A stretch of 64,000 bases of DNA from Saccharibacillus sp. JS10 (GCF_024436065.1 NZ_JANFNS010000003.1:62001-126000); one strand, 5' to 3'. Shown: positions 27,142 to 35,968, counted from the first letter of the stretch. A program made the numbers and translations. Notes: generated from the letters alone by a model not told the origin.

Positions 27142-27190
27142 AAAGACGACCTCAATATCCGTTGATTACGGAGACTGAGGTCGTTTTTAT
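27142..27190 (+). terminator. Terminator of the alarmone synthetase gene
   Basis: Stem ACGACCTCA / TGAGGTCGT with an inner TCCGT/ACGGA stem, then TTTTTAT. Confidence 0.85.
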
Positions 27191-27228
27191 ATGGTGAGCC
27201 AAGTCACTTAACTTTTTAACATATTCGA

Positions 27229-28047
27229 CTACTTCTTGAGATTGCTTTCGTCCAGATATTCTTCCAGCGACAGCCCGCTGTCATACACAGCTTGCGCCAA
27301 GTCTGTACCGACATAACGAATATGCCACGGTTCGTAGGAATATCCGGTCTGTTCTTCTTTGCCTTTGAGATAATGAATGATGAAGCCGTACTCATGAGCA
27401 TGCTGCGCTAACCAGCGGCCTTCTTCGGTATCGCCGAAGGTCTGCTCCAGATCGTTGTTGACGCTGAGCGCGGACACGTCCATCGCAAGCCCGGTCTGAT
27501 GTTCGCTTGTTCCGGGAAAAGCACTGACTTTAGCGGTTTCTTCTTCGCCTTTTGTCGAGACGTTGTAATCGTAGATATTTTTTTGACGCGCATACGAGCG
27601 ATAGCCCGATACGGCATACAGTTCAATATTCGCGGATTTGGCTCCGGCAAATAATTGCTCTAACGCGCCCGCGGCTTCTTTGCGCAAATGACTTTTTTCT
27701 TGCGACTGTGCATCGCCAAACGAGAAAGGTACATCCGGTACAACTAAGTCAGGCGGCTCATAGCCGTCTGGCAAAAAACGATGTTTATTGACGACGACTT
27801 TCATCGAAGTCTCATTCGTCACGACGTCTTTACCGTCTTTTGACTCAATCGTCGCTTGCAAAGAATCTTCCATAAATGGGCTAGTCGTATTGGTTGCTTC
27901 TTCGTTTCCGGTCGGATCAGTCGGTTGCTGATTTTGTTGATTCGGTTTGTCGCTTGCTCCTGCTCCGTTACAAGCACTCAGTAGCCCTGCGGTTAACACT
28001 GTGCCTAATGCAAGTGCTCCCCATTTCCATCTTTTTTGTGCGGTCAT
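27229..28047 (-). CDS. D-alanyl-D-alanine carboxypeptidase lipoprotein (M15B, VanY/DacB-like)
   Basis: 272 residues. Lipoprotein signal (GTVLTAGLLSACNG, Cys 26), a Gln/Thr/Pro-rich spacer, then an M15B domain: VSGYRSYARQKNIYD, zinc ligands in FPGTSEHQTGLAMDVS, the late EEGRWLAQHAHEYGFIIHY and the terminal EPWHIRYVG with the third zinc-ligand His. It trims the terminal D-Ala of peptidoglycan stem peptides at the outer face of the membrane. GGAGG precedes the ATG. Confidence 0.9.
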   Translation of the reverse strand: MTAQKRWKWGALALGTVLTAGLLSACNGAGASDKPNQQNQQPTDPTGNEEATNTTSPFMEDSLQATIESKDGKDVVTNETSMKVVVNKHRFLPDGYEPPDLVVPDVPFSFGDAQSQEKSHLRKEAAGALEQLFAGAKSANIELYAVSGYRSYARQKNIYDYNVSTKGEEETAKVSAFPGTSEHQTGLAMDVSALSVNNDLEQTFGDTEEGRWLAQHAHEYGFIIHYLKGKEEQTGYSYEPWHIRYVGTDLAQAVYDSGLSLEEYLDESNLKK

Positions 28048-28108
28048 GCTTGTTCCTCCTTGCTGCCTTGGCTACATCACGTTTACACCGTTTGATTGAA
28101 CGCGGATC

Positions 28109-28930
28109 TTATCCGCTGATCCGGCTGCGCATCGCTTTGCGCAGCTCGGCAAGTGCCGCTTGTGCCGGTGCTGCGTCCGGCAGCAGCGACAGATCGCAAG
28201 GCTGCGGCTCTGCGCCTTGCGGATTTCCTGCCGGAGCTTCCGGCAGTCTACCGTGCTCGTGGAGCACGCCTTTCTCGGCTGCCGAGGCGATCCACTCGGC
28301 AATTTCTTTGCCGCCCCCTTCGGAGGCGGCGCGAGGCGCCGCTTTGAGCGCCTCGTCCGGGGCGACCGTCCAGCCGTCGCCCCACGCGGCAAGCGCCGCG
28401 TTTGCCAGCTCGCCGGGATTCATGCCGGCGAGGGTCAGCCCGAACGCCAGATGCGTTCGGATCTGTTTCGCCGCCGCTTCGAGGGCGGCGTTGACGTCTT
28501 CGCCGCTAGCTTCCAGCGCGGCGAGTTCCCAAGCGGCGTCGCCGCTATCGAACGGAAGCTCCGTTCGGACGAATGACATCCCTTCGTCATTCGTCTCTAC
28601 GGCGACGTCAAAATCGCTGTCGTCGTCGGCATCGTCGAAGCCGATCGATAGCGGCGCATCGCTCGGCTCAGCGGCGCCGCTGCTTTCTGCGGCGCTATGT
28701 CGCTTCGCTTTTGTCGCTCCTGTGCGCAAAACAATCGACTCGCCGCTTTGCTCAAGCAAATGATACAGATCAATAGCCGAGCGCCCGGCAAGGCGCTGCC
28801 ACTCGGCTTGCTGCGTATCGCTCGCGATACGCAGCGGAACTTCTACGAGGCGGGAAGCGCGACCTTCTTTGATCGAAGCGATCAACAATCCAGGCTTCGC
28901 TTCCAATTGTACTACGTCTAGACGGTTCAT
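28109..28930 (-). CDS. Hypothetical protein paired with the SNF2 helicase
   Basis: 273 residues, acidic and Ala-rich, GC-rich codons. It opens with a small beta-like region (VVQLEAKPGLLIASIKEGRASRLVEVPLRIAS). An Asp-rich spacer (DDADDDSDFDVAVE) and Ala-rich helices follow, including LAFGLTLAGMNPGELANAALAAWGDGW. No catalytic motif seen and no family name recognised. It starts 47 nt after the SNF2 helicase stop on the same strand, so the two are probably co-transcribed. High GC leaves other frames open here; the minus frame is favoured by its ribosome site (GGTGAGAT) and context. Confidence 0.65.
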   Translation of the reverse strand: MNRLDVVQLEAKPGLLIASIKEGRASRLVEVPLRIASDTQQAEWQRLAGRSAIDLYHLLEQSGESIVLRTGATKAKRHSAAESSGAAEPSDAPLSIGFDDADDDSDFDVAVETNDEGMSFVRTELPFDSGDAAWELAALEASGEDVNAALEAAAKQIRTHLAFGLTLAGMNPGELANAALAAWGDGWTVAPDEALKAAPRAASEGGGKEIAEWIASAAEKGVLHEHGRLPEAPAGNPQGAEPQPCDLSLLPDAAPAQAALAELRKAMRSRISG

Positions 28931-28977
28931 CTCTATCTCACCTTTCCGGTCGTACCTTTCTGCCTAACTATTCAACC

Positions 28978-31900
28978 TTAAAGTTGCTCGCCTTGCAGCG
29001 ATACAAGGGTACGCAGTTCTTCGTTCGACATCTCGGTCAGCCAACGCTCCCCGGTTCCCGTAACGCGCTCCGCGAGTGTCTTTTTATTTTCGATCATTTC
29101 GTCGATCCGTTCTTCAAGCGTTCCCTGACAAATCAGCTTATGCACTTGCACGCCGCGTTGTTGCCCGATCCGGAATACCCGATCCGTCGCTTGGTTTTCG
29201 ACAGCCGGATTCCACCAACGGTCGAAATGCACGACATGGTTCGCACGCGTCAGATTCAGCCCGAGACCGCCCGCTTTCAGCGATAGAATAAACGTGTTCG
29301 CGCCTTCGCCTTCTTGGAAACTGCTGATCATCCGATCGCGTTCTTCTTTTTTCACGGCGCCATGCAAAAACATCGGTTCTTCGCCGTAGCGCCGATGCAA
29401 TTCTTCGGCTAGCAGTTTGCCCATACGTACATATTGCGTGAAGATCAGTACCGATTCGCCATTGTCCCGAATCCGATCCAATAGCTCGATCAATTGCATC
29501 AACTTGCCGGATTTTTCCGCTTTGAAAGCACCGGTATGATCACGCACCAACGCGGGGTGATCGCAAATCTGCTTCAAACGGGTGAGCGCCGACAATACGA
29601 TGCCTTGACGCACGGTGCGACTGGAAGCTTCGGTACTTTCGACTTTTTGCATCAGTTCGCCGACCACCGATTGATACATGCCCGCTTGTTCCACGGTCAG
29701 TTCGCAGTACGATTTAAGCTCGATTTTTTCCGGTAAATCTTTGCGTATATCGGGATCGCTTTTAAGTCGTCTGAGCATAAACGGAGCCACCATCGTACGC
29801 AGCTTATCGCTTTCTTCCGGGATCTGAGCGGCATTCGCGCCAAACCGTCTACGGAAAGCGGCTGCCGAACCGAGATAACCCGGATTCATGAATTGGAAGA
29901 TCGACCATAACTCGGCAAGCCGATTTTCGACCGGCGTTCCCGTTACGGCGATCCGATGCGGCGAATTTAATTTCATGACATTCTGCGCTTGCTTCGTGCC
30001 GTAGTTTTTGATCGATTGGGCTTCATCCAACACCACGGATGTCCAAACGATCCCGCGGAATTCTTCGACGTCGCGTCCGATTAACGGATACGTCGTCAAA
30101 ATCACGTCGTGCTCGCGCACGCATTGCTCGAAAGCTTCGCCGCGAAGGCGCTGCGTACCGTGATGCACATGTACGGTAAACTCAGGCGCAAAACGTTGAA
30201 TTTCGCGTTGCCAGTTCCCTAATAGCGAAGTCGGGCAGACGATCAATTTCGGTCCCGGCGACGGATGATCCAGCAGACACGCGATGACTTGTACCGTTTT
30301 GCCCAGACCCATATCATCGGCGAGACACGCGCCGAAGCCCATCTCGCGCATGGAAGAAAGCCAGCGGTAGCCGCGTTCTTGATAAGGACGCAGCGTTCCG
30401 TTCAGCGCATCGGGCACTTCGTGTTTGGATGACGTTCGACCTCCGCCTCTGAGCAGATCATACAGCAGCCCATACGTTTCGATTCCCGACACGCCTACAC
30501 CGTTCCACATCGTATCGTCTTCGGATGCCGACAATTTGAGCAGGTCTCCGAATGTCATTTCATGCACGGTTTGTTTTTTGAGCAAGCGAAGCACTTGACG
30601 CACTTCTTTCACATCGACTTCGATCCATTCCCCATTCAAAAAGACCAGCGGAACGCCGTCTTCGGCAATTCGGCGCAATTCGTCCAGACTGATCGCCGTA
30701 TCGCCAATCGTCGCTTCCAGATCAAATTCCACCAACTGCTTAATCCCGAGCGACGTCTCGCCTTGCATGCTGCGGCTGGGTTCAAGCCGTGCTTTGAGCT
30801 TGACGCCTGCCGAGCGTCTTCCTCGCTTCGTAAAGCGCGAAGGCATCTCGATCCGCACGCCGGAAGCGCGCAGCGCCGAAACGCTGGACATCAGAAAATC
30901 GAACATCTCTTGCGCATCTAACCAAGCTTCTTCGGGATGCGGACGACTGAGTGCCGCTTGAAGCTGCGGCGCTTGCTGCGCGGCACGTCCAAGCAACATC
31001 AATAGTTGCCGCTTCGGATCGGCATAATGACGACCGCGCAAAATCAGCTCGTCGCTTTGCAGACGCCAAACGTCAGAAGCCGGGATCGAAGCCCCTGCTT
31101 CCACTTCGTCTTCCGCGCGGAAAGCCAGACGCCAGCGATCTTCTTGTATGCTGTCTGGGTCAAGCACTCGCGGCTCCAAGCGCAGCCCGAGCCTTAGCTG
31201 CGAGCTTGCCGATTCGCCGGGATCGGCACTGTCGGGCACTGCTCCGCCTAACACCGCAATCTGCTCTTCCAACGCTTCGATATCTTCGGAACCGCCTTGC
31301 ACTTTCGTTTCGCGCATCGGATCGATCAAACTATTCCACCATAGCGAAGCCAGCGGCGAATAACCGCGGCGATACGGAAGCCGCATTTGCGGCAAAGCGC
31401 TGCGCATACTGCCGAGCATCGTTCGCATCTGCCCGTCGATCATCGCCGACAGGAACGAATGAAGCACCAGCTCGCGCGCCCGACCTAGCGGCGGCGATTC
31501 TTCTTCCGCGCCAACAGCGCCCGGCGCCGTTAAGCCCACTGGCGGCATTGCCGCCGCCAAAGCCGAAAACCGCTCGCGATGTTCCGCGCTTTCCAGTAAC
31601 GGCTTCCATGTGCCGGTGAACGTTAGTTCCGACGCTCTACGCGCGCTTACTCTCGCCGCCGGATCAGCTCCCGGCGCAAAACATCCCGCCGCTAATAATT
31701 CGCGGGCGAAACTCACAGCCGCGCTCCAGTAACGCAATTCCGCGCCCGGAGCGAAACCTTGCGCCGAAAACTGAGCTTCGTCCAGATCAGCCAACAACGT
31801 AAAAGCTTCGGAAGCCGGCAAAGCCAGCCCTTCTAATGTACGGCCACCGAAGCCTCTTCCGCGTCCGCGACGCGAAGAAGCTCCCGGCCAACGCAGTTCG

Positions 31901-32055
31901 GCAAGTCGCAATGCCGCCTGCTTAAGCGGTAAATTACCGCGAATATTTAGTTTTCTCACTTGCCGGGTCCAAGCGTCTACTTTCGGCTCCGACGTTTCGC
32001 CGGAAAAGCAGAAAAAGACATCGCCCAGCCATATGCCATAAAGCGGTTGATTCAT
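28978..32055 (-). CDS. SNF2-family DEAD/DEAH helicase (YwqA-like)
   Basis: 1025 residues. N-terminal SNF2-associated region (about 1-560). The two RecA-like lobes follow: motif I MGFGACLADDMGLGKTVQVIA, motif II DEAQ in VVLDEAQSIKN, motif III TGTPVENRLAELWSIF, and in lobe 2 LFMLRRLKSD-type, VLIFTQYVRMGKLL, LSLKAGGLGLNLTRANHVVHFDRWWNPAVENQATDRVFRIGQ (motifs V-VI). Bacterial SNF2 proteins translocate on DNA or remodel protein-nucleic-acid complexes; no substrate is established for YwqA. In Bacillus, ywqA neighbours a SWIM zinc-finger gene (ywqB); in this window a SWIM gene occurs at 47.2 kb instead. GGGGGA precedes the ATG. Confidence 0.93.
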   Translation of the reverse strand: MNQPLYGIWLGDVFFCFSGETSEPKVDAWTRQVRKLNIRGNLPLKQAALRLAELRWPGASSRRGRGRGFGGRTLEGLALPASEAFTLLADLDEAQFSAQGFAPGAELRYWSAAVSFARELLAAGCFAPGADPAARVSARRASELTFTGTWKPLLESAEHRERFSALAAAMPPVGLTAPGAVGAEEESPPLGRARELVLHSFLSAMIDGQMRTMLGSMRSALPQMRLPYRRGYSPLASLWWNSLIDPMRETKVQGGSEDIEALEEQIAVLGGAVPDSADPGESASSQLRLGLRLEPRVLDPDSIQEDRWRLAFRAEDEVEAGASIPASDVWRLQSDELILRGRHYADPKRQLLMLLGRAAQQAPQLQAALSRPHPEEAWLDAQEMFDFLMSSVSALRASGVRIEMPSRFTKRGRRSAGVKLKARLEPSRSMQGETSLGIKQLVEFDLEATIGDTAISLDELRRIAEDGVPLVFLNGEWIEVDVKEVRQVLRLLKKQTVHEMTFGDLLKLSASEDDTMWNGVGVSGIETYGLLYDLLRGGGRTSSKHEVPDALNGTLRPYQERGYRWLSSMREMGFGACLADDMGLGKTVQVIACLLDHPSPGPKLIVCPTSLLGNWQREIQRFAPEFTVHVHHGTQRLRGEAFEQCVREHDVILTTYPLIGRDVEEFRGIVWTSVVLDEAQSIKNYGTKQAQNVMKLNSPHRIAVTGTPVENRLAELWSIFQFMNPGYLGSAAAFRRRFGANAAQIPEESDKLRTMVAPFMLRRLKSDPDIRKDLPEKIELKSYCELTVEQAGMYQSVVGELMQKVESTEASSRTVRQGIVLSALTRLKQICDHPALVRDHTGAFKAEKSGKLMQLIELLDRIRDNGESVLIFTQYVRMGKLLAEELHRRYGEEPMFLHGAVKKEERDRMISSFQEGEGANTFILSLKAGGLGLNLTRANHVVHFDRWWNPAVENQATDRVFRIGQQRGVQVHKLICQGTLEERIDEMIENKKTLAERVTGTGERWLTEMSNEELRTLVSLQGEQL

Positions 32056-32270
32056 GATTGTCCCCCGTTTTGTCCGCTTTTTTCGAGTCGTTATTGAAAA
32101 CAGTTAAAATTGCCCTTCTCTCCATTCTAAACGATATTCGGCATTTTTTCGACTGATTACGCAATCCTCGTTAGAAAAGTGGACATCTCTACCTGAACGA
32201 ACATCATCCATTTCGCTTTTTTGAGTTTGGAATGATCCGTGTATACTAACCATTAAGGAGGTGCTGGACA

Positions 32271-32741
32271 TTGACTGAACCGCATCCACGCAAAATAGAA
32301 TTCGAAGAAGATCTTTTCGAGTTTGAAGCTGCTAACGACCGTGAACTGCTTCGTAGCGCTTTGGAGAAGTATAGGTTTTCGTACGAAACGTTAGAACGCT
32401 TGACCGGGATTAGCGGCGATGATCTGGAAGCTTATTTGGAAGGGATGACTGAGCTTGAGCATCTCGATCAGAAGCAACGTGCCGATGGGCTGAATCTTAT
32501 CGCTTTTTTGGGCATGGGTATCAATACGAATCAAGTGCCGCCCGAAGAACGGGTTCTCGCTCTGATCCGAAATCTAAATCAAGAGTATGGAATTTCTGCC
32601 GAAAGTATTGCGCTTCAAAGCGGCGTCGAACCTTCAGACGTCGAACGTTTCCTTGCCGGAAGAAAAGTAGCCGCCGAAAAACGCTTCAAAATCAGTGTGG
32701 GGACTTTATTCCTGCATTTCTTGATCCACGTCAAATCTTGA
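32271..32741 (+). CDS. Hypothetical protein with two HTH-like repeats
   Basis: 156 residues. Two internally similar helical units (LRSALEKYRFSYETLERLTGISGDDLEAYLEG and LNQEYGISAESIALQSGVEPSDVERFLAGR) look like degenerate helix-turn-helix motifs. The second ends SGVEPSDVERFLAG as in Cro/CI-type domains. TTG start at 32271 behind a strong AAGGAGG, 9 nt away. Stands alone, divergent from the SNF2 gene. A regulatory role is inference. Confidence 0.75.
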   Translation: MTEPHPRKIEFEEDLFEFEAANDRELLRSALEKYRFSYETLERLTGISGDDLEAYLEGMTELEHLDQKQRADGLNLIAFLGMGINTNQVPPEERVLALIRNLNQEYGISAESIALQSGVEPSDVERFLAGRKVAAEKRFKISVGTLFLHFLIHVKS

Positions 32742-32880
32742 GCTCGTATACAGGCAAGAAAACCAGATAGCACGACCTGATTGTTCAGGCGTGCTTTTTT
32801 TGCATAATATTTAATCATTTTTCGTTTTGATTTCAATTTCAACAATTAGGATACTATCTTGATAAAGAGAGGTCTTACTA

Positions 32881-33348
32881 TTGAGAATAATATTTCGAAC
32901 ACTTGTGATCGTCGGATGTATTCTTGTTTTTACTGGATGTTATGATCGGAATTCTGAAGAAGCACCTCTTGTGAGCGCTGATCCTGAACTGACTCTTGAA
33001 CAAATTGTTGAAGAAATACAAAAGCAACAAATAACTGAAATCAATATTTTTAAGTCAGAGAGGCACGGATTCATAGGTAGTACGTTACTAAAAAAACTAT
33101 CCAATGAAGAAGAATTTTCTGTTATCGTTCAATCTTTGTCGACAGCAAGCCAGCAGCAGGGAATGGCGGATACAAGAACTCCCGATTATGATTGTGTTAT
33201 TTCTCTGAACAATAATACATCTGTTTCATTTCATTACTGGATCAATGCTGAGGATAAGCAAGGTATGTTAGCGAACGTAAACGATACAGGGATTACTTAT
33301 ACAGTGGCGTCAAATTCTGTTCAGGATCTGTTTCAACTTATGGAATGA
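32881..33348 (+). CDS. Small lipoprotein, hypothetical
   Basis: 155 residues. Lipoprotein signal peptide with lipobox VFTGCYDR (Cys 20). A compact domain follows with a possible beta sheet (DYDCVISLNNNTSVSFHYWIN). No family recognised. TTG start at 32881, GAGAGG 8 nt upstream. AT-rich, first gene of an accessory stretch. Confidence 0.7.
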   Translation: MRIIFRTLVIVGCILVFTGCYDRNSEEAPLVSADPELTLEQIVEEIQKQQITEINIFKSERHGFIGSTLLKKLSNEEEFSVIVQSLSTASQQQGMADTRTPDYDCVISLNNNTSVSFHYWINAEDKQGMLANVNDTGITYTVASNSVQDLFQLME

Positions 33349-33525
33349 GTCTAAAACTAGCAACCAGCGATACAATATGACAAATGGTGTCATCACCTCA
33401 AGGCAGAAAATAAAAAAAATTATCGAATGCTTTAAGTAACCCAGAAGATCGGAGTTGCAAAAACTAAAGAAGATCGCTTTAGCAAAATACAATTTAAATG
33501 GATTAGTTAAAACCTATATCTGTTG

Positions 33526-33556
33526 AAGGATCCGTTAATGACGGTTTCCTTTTTAT
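33526..33556 (+). terminator. Terminator-like hairpin
   Basis: AAGGA.CCGT / ACGG.TTCCTT around TAATG, followed by TTTTTATTT. Confidence 0.6.
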
Positions 33557-33648
33557 TTAAGCAGGGCGTGTACGCCAACCTTGCTTTTATGAACAGTGAT
33601 CGTTTCTATGGATTAAAGGATGCTTGCTTCTGTCTACCCTAAATCAAT

Positions 33649-33807
33649 CTATTGGATCTTCCGTGCTTCTCCGACTTTTTCCATACGTAAAAACTCCGTG
33701 AAATAATTATTCAGCTTGATTAGTTTATAACTAACCTTGTAGTAAATGTTTCCGTATGCATCCGGTTCTTGATTAAACCGTTGTATCGAGTAAAGCTCAC
33801 CAATTCG
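33649..33807 (-). pseudogene. C-terminal remnant of a lost protein gene
   Basis: Minus-strand frame of 52 codons between two stops, with no start codon or ribosome site. The translation looks protein-like: GELYSIQRFNQEPDAYGN, then YYKVSYKLIKLNNYFTEF, then LRMEKVGEARKIQ and stop. The family was not recognised. The balanced composition in an otherwise non-coding, AT-rich spacer suggests the tail of a deleted gene, but a chance frame cannot be excluded. Confidence 0.35.
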
Positions 33808-34033
33808 CTAAAACCTGTCAGAAAAAGCATGAATTATGGGAACAATCTATGTTCACACTAGTGCTTTTAAATAAGGTGATAGATTTTTTAAAAATTAAAC
33901 TTGTTTTTTCGTTTAGAATAGCTGCTATTTCTTTTAAAAACTATCCATTTACGAAAAAAATCATTGAGTATGTTCAATCGTGGTTAAGTTAATTTAATAA
34001 ACGAAAAATTGAATTTTGAAATATCAGATCCGC

Positions 34034-34062
34034 TAGACTTTTTATTGGAATGTGTGTATAAT
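34034..34062 (+). promoter_or_regulatory. Promoter of the type III antitoxin RNA
   Basis: TAGACT (34034-34039), 17 bp, perfect TATAAT (34057-34062). The predicted start, about 34069, falls 3 nt before the first 50-nt repeat. Confidence 0.75.
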
Positions 34063-34071
34063 TTAATTACT

Positions 34072-34171
34072 GATCGTGGCGCGAATGGTAGCCCACCCTA
34101 AAAAAATAAAGCCAAATGAAAGATCGTGGTGCGAATGGTAGCCCACCCTAAAAAAATAAAGCCAAACGAAT
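34072..34171 (+). ncRNA. Type III antitoxin RNA: two 50-nt direct repeats
   Basis: Two tandem copies with a 50-nt period (34072-34121 and 34122-34171). They differ at only four positions: one C/T after GATCGTGG, one T/C near the end, and the last two of the five bases of the linker. Each unit can form GTGG.../CCAC with an A-rich tail (CCTAAAAAAATAAAGCCAAA) whose GCCA can reach back to the loop TGGT, the layout of an H-type pseudoknot. Position, repeat number and downstream toxin match ToxI/CptI/TenpI-type antitoxins. The fold is inferred, not computed. Confidence 0.75.
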
Positions 34172-34187
34172 GAATTTTAATGTCGTT

Positions 34188-34213
34188 AATGACGCTGTAA
34201 AGGCGTCATTTTC
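34188..34213 (+). terminator. Short, leaky terminator between antitoxin RNA and toxin gene
   Basis: Stem AATGACGC / GCGTCATT with a 7-nt loop and only four T. A weak terminator at this place is standard in type III toxin-antitoxin loci: it gives excess antitoxin RNA and a little toxin read-through. Confidence 0.75.
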
Positions 34214-34231
34214 GCGTTCTAGGAGAAGTTT

Positions 34232-34687
34232 ATGACCTATTTAGTGAATAATGATTTTGGATACGTACATTTGAATACTCAATTTTACGCAGATTATGCT
34301 CACTGTAGAGAAATAATGACAGATGCTGATAGACAATATCTTCATTTAATTGTTCAACATCGAGATAATACTTTTCTGATTCCATTTCGAACCGATTTGC
34401 GGCACTATATAGGTTTTCGATTTAGTGAAAGGGATAGAAAAGGTTTAGATTATACTAAGGCCGTAGTGATAAACGACCTAAGTAAATACGCTTTGCCATC
34501 TTTAAAACCAATTCCACAGTATCAGCATGACTTGATTGTGAGAAACTTCCCTCAAATTAGACGTAAGTTTTGTAAGTATGTTGATCAGTATTGTCATGCA
34601 GTACAGGCTAATGATTCCCGTGTACTTGAACGTATGAATAGTAAGTATTCCGCACTTCAGTATTTTCATAAAGAATTCGAATTATGA
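34232..34687 (+). CDS. Type III toxin-antitoxin toxin, ToxN/TenpN-like endoribonuclease
   Basis: 151 residues, within the size range of type III toxins. The core LIVQHRDNTFLIPFRTDLRH resembles the strand-loop of ToxN/AbiQ-type toxins that carries active-site Thr/Ser and Lys residues; here the loop is PFRTDLRH. GLDYTKAVVINDLSKY and a helical C-terminal half (LIVRNFPQIRRKFCKYVDQY, then a closing YFHKEFEL) follow, as in TenpN-like members. Such toxins cut their own repeat RNA precursor and cellular or phage RNA, and are held inactive in a ring with the RNA units. AGGAG lies 6 nt before the ATG. Many such systems abort phage infection; that role is not shown here. Confidence 0.72.
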   Translation: MTYLVNNDFGYVHLNTQFYADYAHCREIMTDADRQYLHLIVQHRDNTFLIPFRTDLRHYIGFRFSERDRKGLDYTKAVVINDLSKYALPSLKPIPQYQHDLIVRNFPQIRRKFCKYVDQYCHAVQANDSRVLERMNSKYSALQYFHKEFEL

Positions 34688-34688
34688 G

Positions 34689-34724
34689 AGAAGCCCTAGT
34701 TACCATATAGGGCTTCTTTTTATT
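34689..34724 (+). terminator. Terminator of the toxin gene
   Basis: AGAAGCCCTA / TAGGGCTTCT, then TTTTATTT, directly behind the stop. Confidence 0.85.
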
Positions 34725-34885
34725 TCGCTAAGTCAATATCATAACTCGTCATAATTATAGGGAATATTAAGATTAGGTATTTTGCAGATTTTGTCACATC
34801 AGCTGTACTTAAAAGCATACTTTTAAAAACAGTAAAATTTCACCAATCATGTTGTCTGTGTAAAATATAACGAGTTACAATTGCA

Positions 34886-34922
34886 AAATAAAAGCGATCA
34901 TATCTTTAATGATCGCTTTTTC
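34886..34922 (-). terminator. Terminator of the 157-residue lipoprotein gene
   Basis: Perfect 12-bp stem AAAAGCGATCAT / ATGATCGCTTTT (34890-34901, 34909-34920); T run on the minus strand. Confidence 0.8.
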
Positions 34923-34946
34923 AATAACTATCGTTGTATTTAAATT

Positions 34947-35420
34947 TTAAAAAATTTCGCCTTTGCTATTGCTTACGGTTATATTTTCTTCGTTAATTTT
35001 CAAATCGGTTGACTCCTGATTCACTACGTCGACTATTTGTTTTTTAACTTGATCAATCTGTTTCTTTTCAATGTTGACATCTGTATTCAGAACCATAGCA
35101 CATCCAATTTCTGAATCCGAAACGGATGCTAAAAGAAGGTTCACATCATTTTTACTTACCGACAGAGTGTTTGCAATGGTTTCTTGTAAATCAGACTGCT
35201 TTTGACGGAACCATTCTTCTCTTTCTTTATTAACGGAAGGTGCCTTAACGGGTTCTGTTTTTCCATTTGGCAGGACTTTTTCCATCGAATCCGAAGCTAT
35301 TGTTTGAAGGGACGGAGTCGCAGTTTGAGTATGAGCATTACTTATCGAACTACAACCAGAAATCAGAAAAACGGCAGATAAGGCGAAACCTAAACATTGT
35401 TTAGAATTCAGGTTCTTCAT
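34947..35420 (-). CDS. Lipoprotein, hypothetical
   Basis: 157 residues. Signal peptide with lipobox FLISGCSS. A Thr/Ser-rich spacer follows, then a helical region (EEWFRQKQSDLQETIANTLSVSKNDVNLLLASV). A YhcN/YlaJ-like alpha/beta segment ends it (GCAMVLNTDVNIEKKQIDQVKKQIVDVVNQ). Sporulation lipoproteins of the YhcN type have this look, but the match is only suggestive. Start ATG at 35420 with GGAGG 7 nt upstream; longer frame starts lack a site. Confidence 0.7.
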   Translation of the reverse strand: MKNLNSKQCLGFALSAVFLISGCSSISNAHTQTATPSLQTIASDSMEKVLPNGKTEPVKAPSVNKEREEWFRQKQSDLQETIANTLSVSKNDVNLLLASVSDSEIGCAMVLNTDVNIEKKQIDQVKKQIVDVVNQESTDLKINEENITVSNSKGEIF

Positions 35421-35461
35421 TATATTTCCTCCACCTCTACAGATCATTTGCATGATTTTTG

Positions 35462-35968
35462 TTAAATCGTTCTCCCCCGGCTATCGACCAAGTTGGCAAT
35501 CCAATCGTCGAAAGCTCCAAATTCACATTCTTCGATCCATTGATCGGCAGGAATTTCCGGGTAAAATACGCCAAAACGTTCATCGCGGTCATAATTCGGT
35601 CTAAATCCGCCGTAATGCCCAAGCTTGGCTATTGAAATTCCAAGTAATAGATCGGGATACAAATCTTTGCCTTGGTCTTTGAACACTTCACGCGAAAATT
35701 CTTCGATTTCGTCAGGTCCGATCACTTTAATCCCTGCGGTCAAAGGCCCTACAAACAACTCTACTCCGCCGACCCCGATCAAAAAACGCTTGTATTCGGC
35801 AGGCAGCTCTATCCCCGAACGTTGTTCAAACGATTCCAACTCTTGCGCCGTAAAAATCCGTTTGCGCATAAATCGATACGATTCTCCATTGTCCAATTCG
35901 ATAAATTGTCCTTCACTGGCTCTGATCCAGGCATTGATCTGATCGTAAGCCTCGATAATTCTCCACAT
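35462..35968 (-). CDS. SMI1/KNR4 (SUKH) family protein
   Basis: 168 residues. SUKH features: FTAQELESFEQRSGIELPAEYKRFLIGVGG near the start (the family's helix-turn and PxxYxxFL), a Gly-rich middle, and GVFYPEIPADQWIEECEFGAFDDWIANLV, the usual closing helix. SUKH proteins are frequent immunity proteins of polymorphic toxin systems, and also have other binding roles. No toxin gene lies beside it, so it may be an orphan immunity gene. Start ATG at 35968, 10 nt after GGAGG; a GTG six codons upstream overlaps that site. Confidence 0.8.
   Translation of the reverse strand: MWRIIEAYDQINAWIRASEGQFIELDNGESYRFMRKRIFTAQELESFEQRSGIELPAEYKRFLIGVGGVELFVGPLTAGIKVIGPDEIEEFSREVFKDQGKDLYPDLLLGISIAKLGHYGGFRPNYDRDERFGVFYPEIPADQWIEECEFGAFDDWIANLVDSRGRTI

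Larger units (their letters stand above)
33349..34033. other. AT-rich intergenic region
   Basis: About 690 bp between the lipoprotein gene and the type III toxin-antitoxin promoter. It holds a terminator hairpin (33526-33555), a gene remnant on the minus strand (33649-33807) and an imperfect hairpin AAGCA.GGCGT / ACGCC...TTGCTT (33559-33586). No intact gene seen. Confidence 0.55.

Noticed and set aside
27894-28763. 289-codon plus-strand ORF opposite the SNF2-linked hypothetical
   Set aside because: High-GC antisense frame, Ser/Ala-rich, without ribosome site. It also covers the start of the M15 lipoprotein.
34072-34171. Tandem preQ1-type riboswitches upstream of the 151-residue ORF
   Set aside because: The CACCCTAAAAAAATA tail recalls preQ1-I, but the GGTTC-type core is absent, the downstream gene is not a queuosine gene, and the exact tandem repeats followed by a leaky terminator fit a type III antitoxin better.
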